DNA of 64,000 nucleotides from Galbibacter mesophilus (GTDB taxonomy: Bacteria; Bacteroidota; Bacteroidia; Flavobacteriales; Flavobacteriaceae), in contig NZ_JAMQVC010000004.1 in assembly GCF_023721415.1 (NCBI RefSeq), positions 1 to 64,000 on the forward strand, read 5' to 3'. A model generated the notes under the pieces. That model was not told the DNA's origin, ran no database searches, and was given only the letters and a program-made list of their open reading frames with translations. The translations under genes and the position numbers were made by a program. Below are positions 27,119-35,804 of the stretch, piece by piece (the stretch's first letter is position 1; each line of letters starts with the position of its first letter).

Positions 27119-28579
27119 ATGGAAATCGCTATAAAAAAGCTATGGATGCCTTTAATGATTTTATTCCTTTTTGGCTGTTCTTCTTCAGATGAAGAATCAA
27201 TTCCCCCTGAACCTACCCCTACCCCGAACCCTCCTGCTGAAGTTAAAAACGAGGTAGACTTCTGGTTGACTACTGGAGACAAAAAGGAACTGCTTGCAAA
27301 GCAAAACCAAGTAATCGCTTTTCAGTCAAAAGTGAATACCTTTAACACCATTGAGGTTAACAGTCAACGACTTTACCAAACAATAGACGGTTTTGGTTTT
27401 ACCCTTACAGGCGGAAGCGCAAAAGCAATAAACTCTCTTTCTACTTCCCAGAAAAATGAGTTATTAAATGAGCTTTTTGGTTTTAAGGAAAATTCCATTT
27501 CCATTAGTTATTTAAGAGTGAGTATTGGCGCATCTGATCTAAATGAAAGCCCGTTTACTTACAATGATATTGCCGATGGACAAACGGATGAATCGCTTAA
27601 CGCATTTTCTTTGGAGAAGGATATAAACGGTGTTATTGCATTGCTTCAGGAAATTAAGGCAATAAATCCGAACATAAACATTTTAGGTTCTCCATGGAGC
27701 GCCCCAGTTTGGATGAAAGACAACAAAAGCTTTATCGGCGGTAGTCTATTGCCCCAGTATTACAGTGTGTACGCGCAATATTTTGTAAGGTATATTCAGG
27801 AAATGAAAAAGTTAGGAATCGCCATAGATGCGGTTACCGTACAAAACGAGCCCTTACACGACGGAAACAATCCAAGCATGTACATGACAGCCACAGAGCA
27901 AACAGATTTCATAAAAAACCATCTAGGTCCTGCCTTTGCCGCGGCGGGTTTACAAACAAAAATTATTGCTTGGGACCATAACTGCGATCGTCCAGAGTAT
28001 CCTATGGCCATTTTAAACGATGAAGAAGCATATAAATATACCGATGGTTCGGCTTTTCATTTATATGCAGGAGATATTAGCGCCCTAATCAAAGTACATA
28101 ATGCATTCCCTAACAAAAATATTTACTTTACGGAACAATACACCGCGTCCAATGGGAGCTTTGATGGGGACCTAAAATGGCATTTAAAAAACGTAATTAT
28201 TGGCTCGATGCGGAATTGGAGTAAAAATGCTTTGGAATGGAACTTGGCAAACGATGAGAACTTTCAGCCACATACCGATGGCGGATGTAATGTTTGTAAA
28301 GGGGGCTTAACCATTAACCCATCGGGTAATATTACCCGAAATGTAGGCTATTACATTGTTGCGCACGCCTCAAAATTTGTCCCTGAAGGTTCGCAAAGAG
28401 TTGAAAGCAATATTTCAGGCCCATTAGTAAATGTGGCATTTAAAATACCAAATGGAAAAACGGTTTTAATTGTTTTAAATGAAGGAAATACAGATACACA
28501 ATTTAATGTTAAACAAGGAAGTAAGTGGTTTACAACTTCCCTTCAAGCCGGAGCAGTAGGAACCTTTTTATGGGATTAA
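27119..28579 (+). CDS. GH30-family glycoside hydrolase A, lipoprotein
   Basis: A 486-residue enzyme from the ATG at 27119, giving a lipoprotein signal (MILFLFGCSSSDEES). The (beta/alpha)8 catalytic domain with side beta-domain has the GH30 start YQTIDGFGFTLTGGSA, the acid/base Glu in VQNEPLH (E244) and the nucleophile Glu in YFTEQYT (E339). A CxxC pair (GGCNVCKGG) and a C-terminal beta-domain follow. It most resembles the GH30 group of endo-beta-1,6-glucanases. Together with a second GH30 this points to beta-1,6-glucan or the beta-1,6 branches of laminarin. Surface display is likely from the lipid anchor. Confidence 0.9.
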   Translation: MEIAIKKLWMPLMILFLFGCSSSDEESIPPEPTPTPNPPAEVKNEVDFWLTTGDKKELLAKQNQVIAFQSKVNTFNTIEVNSQRLYQTIDGFGFTLTGGSAKAINSLSTSQKNELLNELFGFKENSISISYLRVSIGASDLNESPFTYNDIADGQTDESLNAFSLEKDINGVIALLQEIKAINPNINILGSPWSAPVWMKDNKSFIGGSLLPQYYSVYAQYFVRYIQEMKKLGIAIDAVTVQNEPLHDGNNPSMYMTATEQTDFIKNHLGPAFAAAGLQTKIIAWDHNCDRPEYPMAILNDEEAYKYTDGSAFHLYAGDISALIKVHNAFPNKNIYFTEQYTASNGSFDGDLKWHLKNVIIGSMRNWSKNALEWNLANDENFQPHTDGGCNVCKGGLTINPSGNITRNVGYYIVAHASKFVPEGSQRVESNISGPLVNVAFKIPNGKTVLIVLNEGNTDTQFNVKQGSKWFTTSLQAGAVGTFLWD

Positions 28580-28593
28580 CAGATAATTACAGG

Positions 28594-30312
28594 ATGAAAA
28601 AAATAATTCTAATAACACTATTCATAACAACACACTATGTAAATGCTCAAAAATTTTTACATACGGAAGGACAAAAAATAATAACTGCTGAAGGACAAAA
28701 TATTGTTTTAAAAGGGGTAGGCCTTGGCGGGCATATGTTACAGGAGGGATACATGATGAAAGTTCCATTTTCTGGGCAGCAATATGTCTTTAAAGCACAT
28801 ATGGAAGAGTTGATCGGTAAAGAAGCTACTGCCGAATTTTACGAAAAATGGCTCGCCAACCACACCCAAAAAACAGATATCGACTCGTTAAAAAGCTGGG
28901 GGTTTAATTCGGTGCGCTTACCAATGCATTATAACCTATACACGCTACCAGTAGACCAAGAACCCGTAAAAGGAAAACACACTTGGATTGAAAAAGGTTT
29001 TCAAATGACCGATTCATTATTGAAATGGTGCGAGCAAAATAAAATGTACCTCATTCTCGATATGCATGCCACACCCGGTGGACAAGGTCATGACGTGAAT
29101 ATTTCTGATAGGGACCCTTCAAAACCATCCTTGTGGGAGAGTAAGGCCAATCAGGAAAAACTTATTGCCCTTTGGGGAAAATTAGCTGAAAGATATGCGA
29201 CTGAGCCATGGATCGGGGCTTATGATATTATAAACGAGCCCAACTGGGGTTTTACCGGTGAAAATAAAAACGGCCTCGATGAAAAGGAAAACAAACCTTT
29301 AAAACAATTAATGGTAGCTATTACGGAAGCTATTAGAAAAATGGATAAAAACCATATCATTATTATTGAAGGAAATGGATGGGGAAACAACTACAACGGA
29401 ATTTTACCTCCTTGGGATGATAATATGGTCATAAGCTTCCACAAATATTGGAACAACAATACAAAGGAAGCCATTCAAGGTTTTTTAAATTTCAGGGAAA
29501 AATATAATACTCCTATTTGGTTGGGAGAATCTGGCGAAAATTCCAATACTTGGTTTACGGATGCTATCAGTTTAATGCAAGAAAACAACATTGGTTGGTG
29601 TTGGTGGCCATTAAAAAAGCTTGGTTCCAATAATCCACTTGAAATAAAAGTAAATGACGGTTATTTACAAATCTTGAACTACTGGAAAGGTGAATCGGAA
29701 AAGCCAACTAAAGAAGAAGCCTATAACGCATTTATACAACTTGCCGAAAATGCTAAAATAGAGAACAATGTTTTCCATAAAGGTGTTATCGATGCTATGA
29801 TACGCCAAACTACTTCAAAAGAAACCAAACCCTATAAAACGGTTGTTATTAATACAAGTGGAACCATTAAAGCCATAGATTATGACATGGGTCATTTAGG
29901 TAAAGCATATTTTGATACTGGTGCAGGCAACTACTATATTTCTACTGGAGGGGAAAGAACAGGCTGGAACAATGGCAGAACTTACAGAAATGATGGTGTT
30001 GATATTTTTAAAGATAATCCTTCAGAAGAAATGTACGTTGGAGATATTGAAAAAGGGGAATGGCTTCAATACACTTTTAATGTGCTTGAAAAAGGAACTT
30101 ATGAGGTGTCCGTTTCGTTTGAATCAACTTCAGCAGGAAAGATAAAAATAGGAACAGAAAAGTCTCAGTCTACCACCATAAAAGTTCCAAACACATCTTC
30201 TTGGCAAACAACAACTACCACAATAGAACTACAAAAAGGGGAAAATAAATTAAAAGTCGAGTTCCTTAACGATGGAATTCAATTTAGAGAGTTAAATTTT
30301 AAAAGATTATAA
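28594..30312 (+). CDS. GH5-family glucanase with C-terminal CBM6-like domain
   Basis: A 572-residue secreted enzyme from the ATG at 28594 (MKKIILITLFITTHYVNAQ signal). The clan GH-A barrel has the acid/base Glu in DIINEPNW (E215), the nucleophile in WLGESGENSN (E312), HATPGGQGHDVN and a late WCWWPLKK. Residues 425-570 form a beta-sandwich resembling CBM6 (VGDIEKGEWLQYTFNV, FESTSAGKIKIG, VEFLNDGIQFRELNF). The architecture suits an exo- or endo-beta-glucanase/glucosidase. The exact GH5 subfamily is not decided here. It lies between the two GH30 genes, 14 bp after the first. Confidence 0.87.
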   Translation: MKKIILITLFITTHYVNAQKFLHTEGQKIITAEGQNIVLKGVGLGGHMLQEGYMMKVPFSGQQYVFKAHMEELIGKEATAEFYEKWLANHTQKTDIDSLKSWGFNSVRLPMHYNLYTLPVDQEPVKGKHTWIEKGFQMTDSLLKWCEQNKMYLILDMHATPGGQGHDVNISDRDPSKPSLWESKANQEKLIALWGKLAERYATEPWIGAYDIINEPNWGFTGENKNGLDEKENKPLKQLMVAITEAIRKMDKNHIIIIEGNGWGNNYNGILPPWDDNMVISFHKYWNNNTKEAIQGFLNFREKYNTPIWLGESGENSNTWFTDAISLMQENNIGWCWWPLKKLGSNNPLEIKVNDGYLQILNYWKGESEKPTKEEAYNAFIQLAENAKIENNVFHKGVIDAMIRQTTSKETKPYKTVVINTSGTIKAIDYDMGHLGKAYFDTGAGNYYISTGGERTGWNNGRTYRNDGVDIFKDNPSEEMYVGDIEKGEWLQYTFNVLEKGTYEVSVSFESTSAGKIKIGTEKSQSTTIKVPNTSSWQTTTTTIELQKGENKLKVEFLNDGIQFRELNFKRL

Positions 30313-30315
30313 TTA

Positions 30316-31716
30316 ATGTTCAATTTTAAAAATGCATTGCTATTAGGACTTGCCGTAAGTACTATGGCATGCCAGCAAAAAAAAGAAGTAAATAAGGAAG
30401 CTTCACTTTGGGTAACAACTTTGGATAAGAAAATGTTGCTGAAGAAAACCGAAATAATAAATGATGAAACTTTAAAACCAGCACACACCATTACTATTGA
30501 TACTACAAAAAAATATCAAGAAATGGATGGTTTTGGTTACAGTCTGACAGGAGGAAGCGCCATGTTGCTTCATAAAATGTCAGATAGCGCAAGGGCTTCC
30601 ATACTTCAGGAAATATTTGGTGATAAGGAGAACGATATTAATGTTAGTTATTTAAGAGTAAGCATAGGTGCCTCGGATTTAGATGAAAAAACATGGTCCT
30701 ATAACGATCTGGCCTCTGGAGAAACCGATGAAAATCTAGAACAATTTACACTTGCATATGATACGCTTTATTTAGTGCCCGTTTTAAAGGAAATTTTAAA
30801 AATAAAACCAAACTTAAAAATCATGGGGTCTCCATGGTCGCCACCCACTTGGATTAAAACAAATAACGATGCCCGTGGCGGAAGTTTAAAAGAGGAATAC
30901 CATCAAGTATATGCGGATTATTTTGTAAAATACATAATGGCAATGAAATCCCATGGAATTCACATCGACGCGGTTACTATTCAAAATGAACCATTGCATC
31001 CAGGGAATAACCCAAGCTTATTAATGTTACCTGAACAACAAAAAGAATTTGTGAAAAATAATTTAGGGCCGACCTTTGAAAGGCATCAAATAAAAACTAA
31101 AATTGTGGTTTACGACCATAATGCGGACAGGCCAGATTATCCTATTTCTATTTTAAACGATCCTGAAGCTGCAAAATTTATAGATGGTAGCGCCTTTCAT
31201 TTATATGGAGGAGATATAAGTGCTTTGAGCCAAGTACATGAGGCACACCCTAATAAAAACCTGTATTTTACTGAACAATGGGTAGGAGCACCAGGTGATT
31301 TTGCCAAAGAACTAGACTGGCATACGGAAAATCTCATTATTGGTGCACCCCGTAACTGGTGCAAAACGGTTCTGGAATGGAATCTTGCCGCCGATGAAAA
31401 CCAAGATCCGCATACCGATAGAGGAGGCTGTGACCGTTGTTTAGGGGCCATAACAATTCAAGGAGATAAAGTAACCCGAAATCCTGCGTATTATATCATT
31501 GCGCAAGCATCAAAATTTGTGGCACCTGGTTCTATTCGGGTAGCTTCGAATACCGGAAGTGAGATTTTGAATGTGGCTTATAAAACATCCAAAGGAGTTG
31601 TTTCAATCATTCAGAATAGAACGGATAAAGAACAACATATCGCAGTTCAAATTGGTGGGAACAACACCCTGACTACCCTTCCGGCAAAATCCGTTGGGAC
31701 TTTGGTAATGGATTAA
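30316..31716 (+). CDS. GH30-family glycoside hydrolase B, lipoprotein
   Basis: A 466-residue lipoprotein (MACQQKKE, Cys19). It has the same plan as the GH30 at 27119: MDGFGYSLTGGSA, acid/base E225 in IQNEPLHP, nucleophile E320 in YFTEQWVG, and a GGCDRCLGA cysteine pair. The two enzymes are paralogues with matching motifs throughout but clearly diverged loops, for example KSFIGGSL against NDARGGSL and TASNGSF against VGAPGDF. They probably split endo and exo, or different linkages, on the same glucan. It starts 3 bp after the GH5 stop and is the last gene of the operon, followed by a terminator. Confidence 0.9.
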   Translation: MFNFKNALLLGLAVSTMACQQKKEVNKEASLWVTTLDKKMLLKKTEIINDETLKPAHTITIDTTKKYQEMDGFGYSLTGGSAMLLHKMSDSARASILQEIFGDKENDINVSYLRVSIGASDLDEKTWSYNDLASGETDENLEQFTLAYDTLYLVPVLKEILKIKPNLKIMGSPWSPPTWIKTNNDARGGSLKEEYHQVYADYFVKYIMAMKSHGIHIDAVTIQNEPLHPGNNPSLLMLPEQQKEFVKNNLGPTFERHQIKTKIVVYDHNADRPDYPISILNDPEAAKFIDGSAFHLYGGDISALSQVHEAHPNKNLYFTEQWVGAPGDFAKELDWHTENLIIGAPRNWCKTVLEWNLAADENQDPHTDRGGCDRCLGAITIQGDKVTRNPAYYIIAQASKFVAPGSIRVASNTGSEILNVAYKTSKGVVSIIQNRTDKEQHIAVQIGGNNTLTTLPAKSVGTLVMD

Positions 31717-31873
31717 TTATAAGTATTATGTAGTAGATGTATTGGAAACGTTTGTATTGCACATTTTTGGTTTCTGGATTCAACTATTTCCCATAATTAT
31801 AAGATTGAGTGTTGTCTCTGTAGAAATATCTATAAGTCTTCACAAATCACAAGAAGAAGCTTGAGAAAAATGT

Positions 31874-31913
31874 AAGAAAAACCGTTTCAAAATTAATTGA
31901 AACGGCTTTTCTT
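31874..31913 (+). terminator. Terminator of the PUL1 operon
   Basis: AAGAAAAACCGTTTCAA pairs with TTGAAACGGCTTTTCTT around AATTAA and is followed by a T-rich run. It lies about 160 bp after the GH30 stop. Confidence 0.75.
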
Positions 31914-32016
31914 TATTTTAAATGTCAACTATAAGGTTTTATTTTTTAATAGTCCCGGTCAATTAAGTATAGTAAAGTATATTAAAGACCATAGCTTTCA
32001 GTAGATGATGTAAGCA

Positions 32017-32253
32017 TTATTCCCCATCAAAAAAGAGCATAATACCCGCTACAATGGCTAAAATTACAATGGAAATTACCACATCTACCCAATTGTAACT
32101 ATTCTTATTATTTCTTTTCTCTTCTTCGGAAATGGTTGCAAAAGTAAGATTCTCAATTTTTTCTTCAGAAGGTGCCTTCGATAAAAGGCTCACCGCTACA
32201 ATAAGAAGCACACAGAAATGGAAGAACCATGCCGGGTTGTCGGTTATGATCTC
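32017..32253 (-). pseudogene. 3' remnant of a sodium/solute symporter gene
   Basis: About 75 codons on the minus strand read PAWFFHFCVLLIVAVSLLS, then KAPSEEKIENLTFATISEEE, a membrane helix (VVISIVILAIVAGIMLFF) and a stop. This is the typical C-terminal end of SGLT-like sodium:sugar symporters (SSS family). The frame runs into a stop codon at about 32254, and the other dozen or so membrane helices are missing. Nothing else of the gene is nearby. It is a fossil left by a deletion or rearrangement. Confidence 0.65.
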
Positions 32254-32439
32254 CTAAACTCAAACAAAAAATTACTGGATACCGGTTTTATAGATTTTCT
32301 GATAAATACGCAACCTAATAAACAGGCATACAAGTCTTTAGAATGCTTATATCGCTACTTGGTTTTAAAAGAGAAACCGGAGCGTAATATTACCATGCCA
32401 CTTGATATAGTTACCAAAGAAAAACTTTCCTACTATTAA
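32236..32439 (+). pseudogene. 3' remnant of a LacI-family regulator gene
   Basis: About 67 codons read VVGYDLLNSNKKLL, then GFIDFLINTQPNKQAYKSL and MPLDIVTKEKLSYY before the stop. This is the end of the periplasmic-binding-like domain of Bacteroidota LacI regulators (GYDL..N...L..G.IDFLI.Q.P..Q.Y). The DNA-binding head and most of the sensor domain are absent. The remnant abuts the symporter remnant tail-out at about 32235, so a single deletion joined two genes from their 5' parts. Confidence 0.6.
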
Positions 32440-33005
32440 AACTTTAAATTCTAGAAATAATTAATTTCCATGTTAAAATACTTATCCCAATTTCCTTTAA
32501 AATGAATTTAAAGTTTTTTTCGTTTATGTAATGTTCTCTTCAGCTAGTTCGAGGCCACTTAGGCAGAATCCAAAGCGTCTTTAAAATGGATTATTTCCAA
32601 ATTTAAGTACAAGCAATCAAGATAGCAAACTGAGCTATCAAAAGACTGGAGTCTAGAATTTTATGACACTTTCCTTGCTTTCTGAAGTACTGGGAACCAA
32701 ATAGTTTTTTTTATTAAGTACCCTTAAAATTTGTCGGGAACGCACTTCCATTTTTTGGACTTTTTGGAGAATGGTAGACCGGCCAAACGTTGTCTTTTTT
32801 CACAATGTAAATATGAAACAACTAAAACGAAAATAAAACTTTAGCATGAGGAACAAAATAATATGGATTTAACCCCATGCCCAAATTATTCCAAGCCAAC
32901 AACTCCTAGTCATGAGATAGCCAAGGAAAATAGGTGCTTTCGAAGAAAAGTTACTTTAAAGGCCTGAAATTTTTGGGTATCTTGGCCTCAAAATATATTC
33001 AACCT

Positions 33006-33182
33006 ATGAAAGATTTAATAAACAAGATCGAAGCCGAATTCGAAGCTTTTCAAAAAGACTCCAATGCACAATTGGAAAGTGGGAACAAAGCCGCAGGTAC
33101 CCGCGCCCGTAAATCGTCCTTAGAACTTACAAAACTGTTCAAGGAATTCAGGAAAGAATCTTTGGAGGCTTCGAAGAAGTAA
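33006..33182 (+). CDS. Histone H1-like (Hc1-type) small protein, copy B
   Basis: 58 residues from the ATG at 33006 (MKDLINKIEAEFEAF). A longer in-frame start at 32934 lies in conserved non-coding sequence that is not open in the other copy, so it is rejected. It differs from copy A by V5I only. Eleven of twelve base changes between the genes are silent, which shows that both copies have been kept functional. It probably compacts or organises DNA. It is followed by its own terminator. Confidence 0.85.
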   Translation: MKDLINKIEAEFEAFQKDSNAQLESGNKAAGTRARKSSLELTKLFKEFRKESLEASKK

Positions 33183-33190
33183 TCGTTAGA

Positions 33191-33219
33191 AGCCGTTTTT
33201 AACATTAATTAAAACGGCT
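33191..33219 (+). terminator. Terminator of H1-like gene, copy B
   Basis: AGCCGTTTT (33191-33199) pairs perfectly with AAAACGGCT (33211-33219), followed by TTCTCTCT. The stem sequence differs completely from the copy A terminator, although both sit a few bases after the stop. Confidence 0.7.
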
Positions 33220-33455
33220 TTCTCTCTCCCCCCCTATCCGTGAACGGTTTAAAATACTCAATTCTGAGAGAAGTTGTTTGAGTATTGAGACACAATCCTT
33301 TTAATCTAAATTAATACTCTCCTTAAACTATTAAATACACGCTTCACATATCTAGAAACTTATAATTTCCATAAGTTAATCTTCAACCACCGGATTATTT
33401 TAAAACTTAATAGAGTTTTATTGTTTAATTTTCTTTGCATTATGCTAATTTAATT

Positions 33456-34175
33456 TTAAGCATAATTTTTCTCTATTAAAGGCCTGATAACCAATTCATC
33501 TATCGATGTAACATCATTAAAATTCATCATTGAAATTATTGAATCTGCAACTTGTTCTGGCTTTAAGTACTCAGGTCTTAAAGTTTCTCTAAAATCACTA
33601 TCCACGCCCCCTGGGTATATTGATGATACTTTTATATTATCGGCTCTAGACTCCTTTCTAAACACCTTCATTAAAGCATCTAAACTCGCCTTAGAAGCCG
33701 TATAAGCACCTGTACCTTCATTGGAAAAATTACAGACAGTAGATAACACATTTATTATTTGACCCGATTTTTTATTTGACATAGCACCGTACAATTCCCT
33801 GATAAAAATAAAAGGCGCTATAGTATTCAACTTTAACATATATTCAAGATCGTTAAGCTGAATATCTTTAACACTATCTTTTGCCGTATTTGCTCCAGCA
33901 CAATTTACAAGTACATCTATTTCCCCAATTTTTTCAGTTGCATTATTTACAAAGTGAATAATTTTATTTTCATCTGTTACGTCAAAGCACTCAAAAAAAT
34001 AGTTTTGTTCAGAAACTGAGATTTCATCAATTAGTTTCTTCATTTTAGTTTCTTTTCTACCGCAGAATGCTACGCTTGCTCCAATTTTCAAAAGTTTTAA
34101 AGTTAAAATTCTTCCTATACCAGATGTAGCGCCAGTTACCAAAATCTTTTTATTTTTAATACAAGAAATTTCCAT
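33456..34175 (-). CDS. Short-chain dehydrogenase/reductase
   Basis: A 239-residue classical SDR with no signal peptide: the cofactor loop TGATSGIGR near residue 15, NCAGA near 91, and the catalytic YTASK near 157 with a Ser in the preceding VLSTVCNF strand. It is the last gene of a minus-strand cluster behind two sulfatases, 54 bp from the nearer one. In such loci SDRs often oxidise or epimerise the released monosugar in the cytoplasm. The substrate is not known. Confidence 0.85.
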   Translation of the reverse strand: MEISCIKNKKILVTGATSGIGRILTLKLLKIGASVAFCGRKETKMKKLIDEISVSEQNYFFECFDVTDENKIIHFVNNATEKIGEIDVLVNCAGANTAKDSVKDIQLNDLEYMLKLNTIAPFIFIRELYGAMSNKKSGQIINVLSTVCNFSNEGTGAYTASKASLDALMKVFRKESRADNIKVSSIYPGGVDSDFRETLRPEYLKPEQVADSIISMMNFNDVTSIDELVIRPLIEKNYA

Positions 34176-34229
34176 TTCAATTAATTCAAATTTTATTTTA
34201 TTTTCCAGGTTGATAATCCTTGACCTGTA

Positions 34230-35795
34230 TTATTTAAGCTCTATTGTTTTGTTACTGGACTCAAACTCACCTCTAATTGTCTTAAATTCTTCGAGCATTT
34301 CGTTGAGTTTTTCGGGTTTGGACTTTACAAGATTCATTTGTTGTCCTGGATCCTCTGTAACATTATACAATTGATAACCATCACTGTTTCCTATTTCTAT
34401 ATCAACCTGTTTTAACACTTCAGGGCCTTTATAAGGTGGAATTAAAACATAATCTCCAGACCGCAAAGCAGTCCTTCCTGTGGCTTCCAATATTACCGCG
34501 TTTCTTCCTTGAGAAGACTTTCCTACTAGTACATCCAATAAATTTTTACTATCATCTGTTGTGGCATTTTCTCCAACTAACGAGGCTAAAGACGACAAAA
34601 GGTCCACTTGGGAAATAATTGCATCATTGATTGCAGGTTTTATTTTTCCTTTCCAATAAGTAGCAAAAGGGACCCTTGTTCCTGCCTCAAAAAGACTATA
34701 CTTTCCTCCCCTTAATCCTCCTGCCGCATCGTGATTCCCAAGTTTTTCAACAGCATTGTCAAAATAACCATCGTTGAGCACCGGACCGTTATCACTTGTA
34801 AAAATAATTAACGTATTTTCTAATAAATCCCGATTTTCCAAAGTATTTAAAAGTTGCCCTATACAATAATCAGCTTCCAGAATAACATCGCCCCTAGGCC
34901 CCATACCAGATTTCCCAACAAATTCTGGTGCTGGTGTTCTCGGCACATGAGGTTGTTGCATGGCATAATAGAGGAAAAATGGTTTATCTTCAGCATCTTT
35001 TTGTATAAACCCTTTTACTTTTTCAAGAAAATGAAATGACATTTTTTTATCATCCCATTTTGCTTTTTCGCCTCCTTTCATATAACCAATTCTTGGAATT
35101 CCATTAACAATACTATTATTATGACCATGGTGCCACTTCATTTCCAATAGCTCGGGATTTTCTACACCAGTAGGCTCCCCTTCAAAATTATGCTCGTAAC
35201 TAACCTCAATTGGGTCGTCTGGATCTAAATTTTCTACTAATCCATCTTTAATATAAACCGTGGGCACCCTATCTTGAGTAGCTGCCATGATATAGCTATA
35301 ATCAAAACCCACTTCATTTGGGCCTGGACTTATTTTCTTGTTCCAATTTATATTCCCATCTGCTAAACCTAAATGCCATTTTCCAATGATTCCAGTTTTA
35401 TACCCCGCCTTTTTAAATACCTTTGGCAGTGTTGTCTGTTCTATATCGATTAACATAGGTGCTGTTCCTGGCAGTATTTTTGCGTTTTCATTACGCCATG
35501 GATATTCCCCTGTTAATAGTGCATACCTGCTGGGACTGCAAGTAGCTGAAGTTGCATAACCATTCGTAAATTTCACTCCGCCATCAACAATTCTATCCAT
35601 ATTCGGGGTGTTAAGGGTTTTTGCACCGTAGGAACTTAAATCGCCATACCCCAAATCGTCCATGTAGATAATAATTACATTTGGATTTTTAGATTTAGAA
35701 ATAGCCTCTACCGAAGGATTGGATTTCTTTTTTTGCTGACATCCTATAAATAAAATGCTTGACAATATTAGTAATGATAATGTTGTTTTTTTCAT
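34230..35795 (-). CDS. Formylglycine-dependent sulfatase 1 (family S1), lipoprotein
   Basis: A 521-residue lipoprotein (lipobox FIGC19). N-terminal alkaline-phosphatase-fold metal site YMDDLGYGD, and the maturation motif C86-S-P-S-R in TSATCSPSRYALLTG, where Cys becomes formylglycine. IIGKWHLG, TSDNGP and LRGGKYSLFEAGTRVP complete the S1 pattern. It would remove sulfate esters from the PUL2 substrate at the surface or in the periplasm. Needs an anaerobic-type or FGE-type maturase encoded elsewhere. Confidence 0.92.
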   Translation of the reverse strand: MKKTTLSLLILSSILFIGCQQKKKSNPSVEAISKSKNPNVIIIYMDDLGYGDLSSYGAKTLNTPNMDRIVDGGVKFTNGYATSATCSPSRYALLTGEYPWRNENAKILPGTAPMLIDIEQTTLPKVFKKAGYKTGIIGKWHLGLADGNINWNKKISPGPNEVGFDYSYIMAATQDRVPTVYIKDGLVENLDPDDPIEVSYEHNFEGEPTGVENPELLEMKWHHGHNNSIVNGIPRIGYMKGGEKAKWDDKKMSFHFLEKVKGFIQKDAEDKPFFLYYAMQQPHVPRTPAPEFVGKSGMGPRGDVILEADYCIGQLLNTLENRDLLENTLIIFTSDNGPVLNDGYFDNAVEKLGNHDAAGGLRGGKYSLFEAGTRVPFATYWKGKIKPAINDAIISQVDLLSSLASLVGENATTDDSKNLLDVLVGKSSQGRNAVILEATGRTALRSGDYVLIPPYKGPEVLKQVDIEIGNSDGYQLYNVTEDPGQQMNLVKSKPEKLNEMLEEFKTIRGEFESSNKTIELK

Positions 35796-35804
35796 ATTTT
35801 GTGG

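Larger units (their letters stand above)
32632..33247 (+). repeat. Histone-H1 segment, copy B (direct repeat)
   Basis: Direct repeat of 17660-18345, same orientation, about 15 kb away. Similar blocks: GAGCTATCAAAAG, GGGAACCAAATA, TTTTATTAAG(T/G)ACCCTTAAAAT, CAAATTATTCCA, AAGAAAAGTTACTTT, TTTTTGGGTATCTTG and the gene itself. Non-coding parts contain indels, so the copies are old or come from different genomes. It marks the right edge of the PUL1 block and of the remnant genes. Confidence 0.75.

Noticed and set aside
32934-33005. N-terminal extension of H1 copy B.
   Set aside because: The extension is in non-coding sequence shared with copy A, where the frame is not open.
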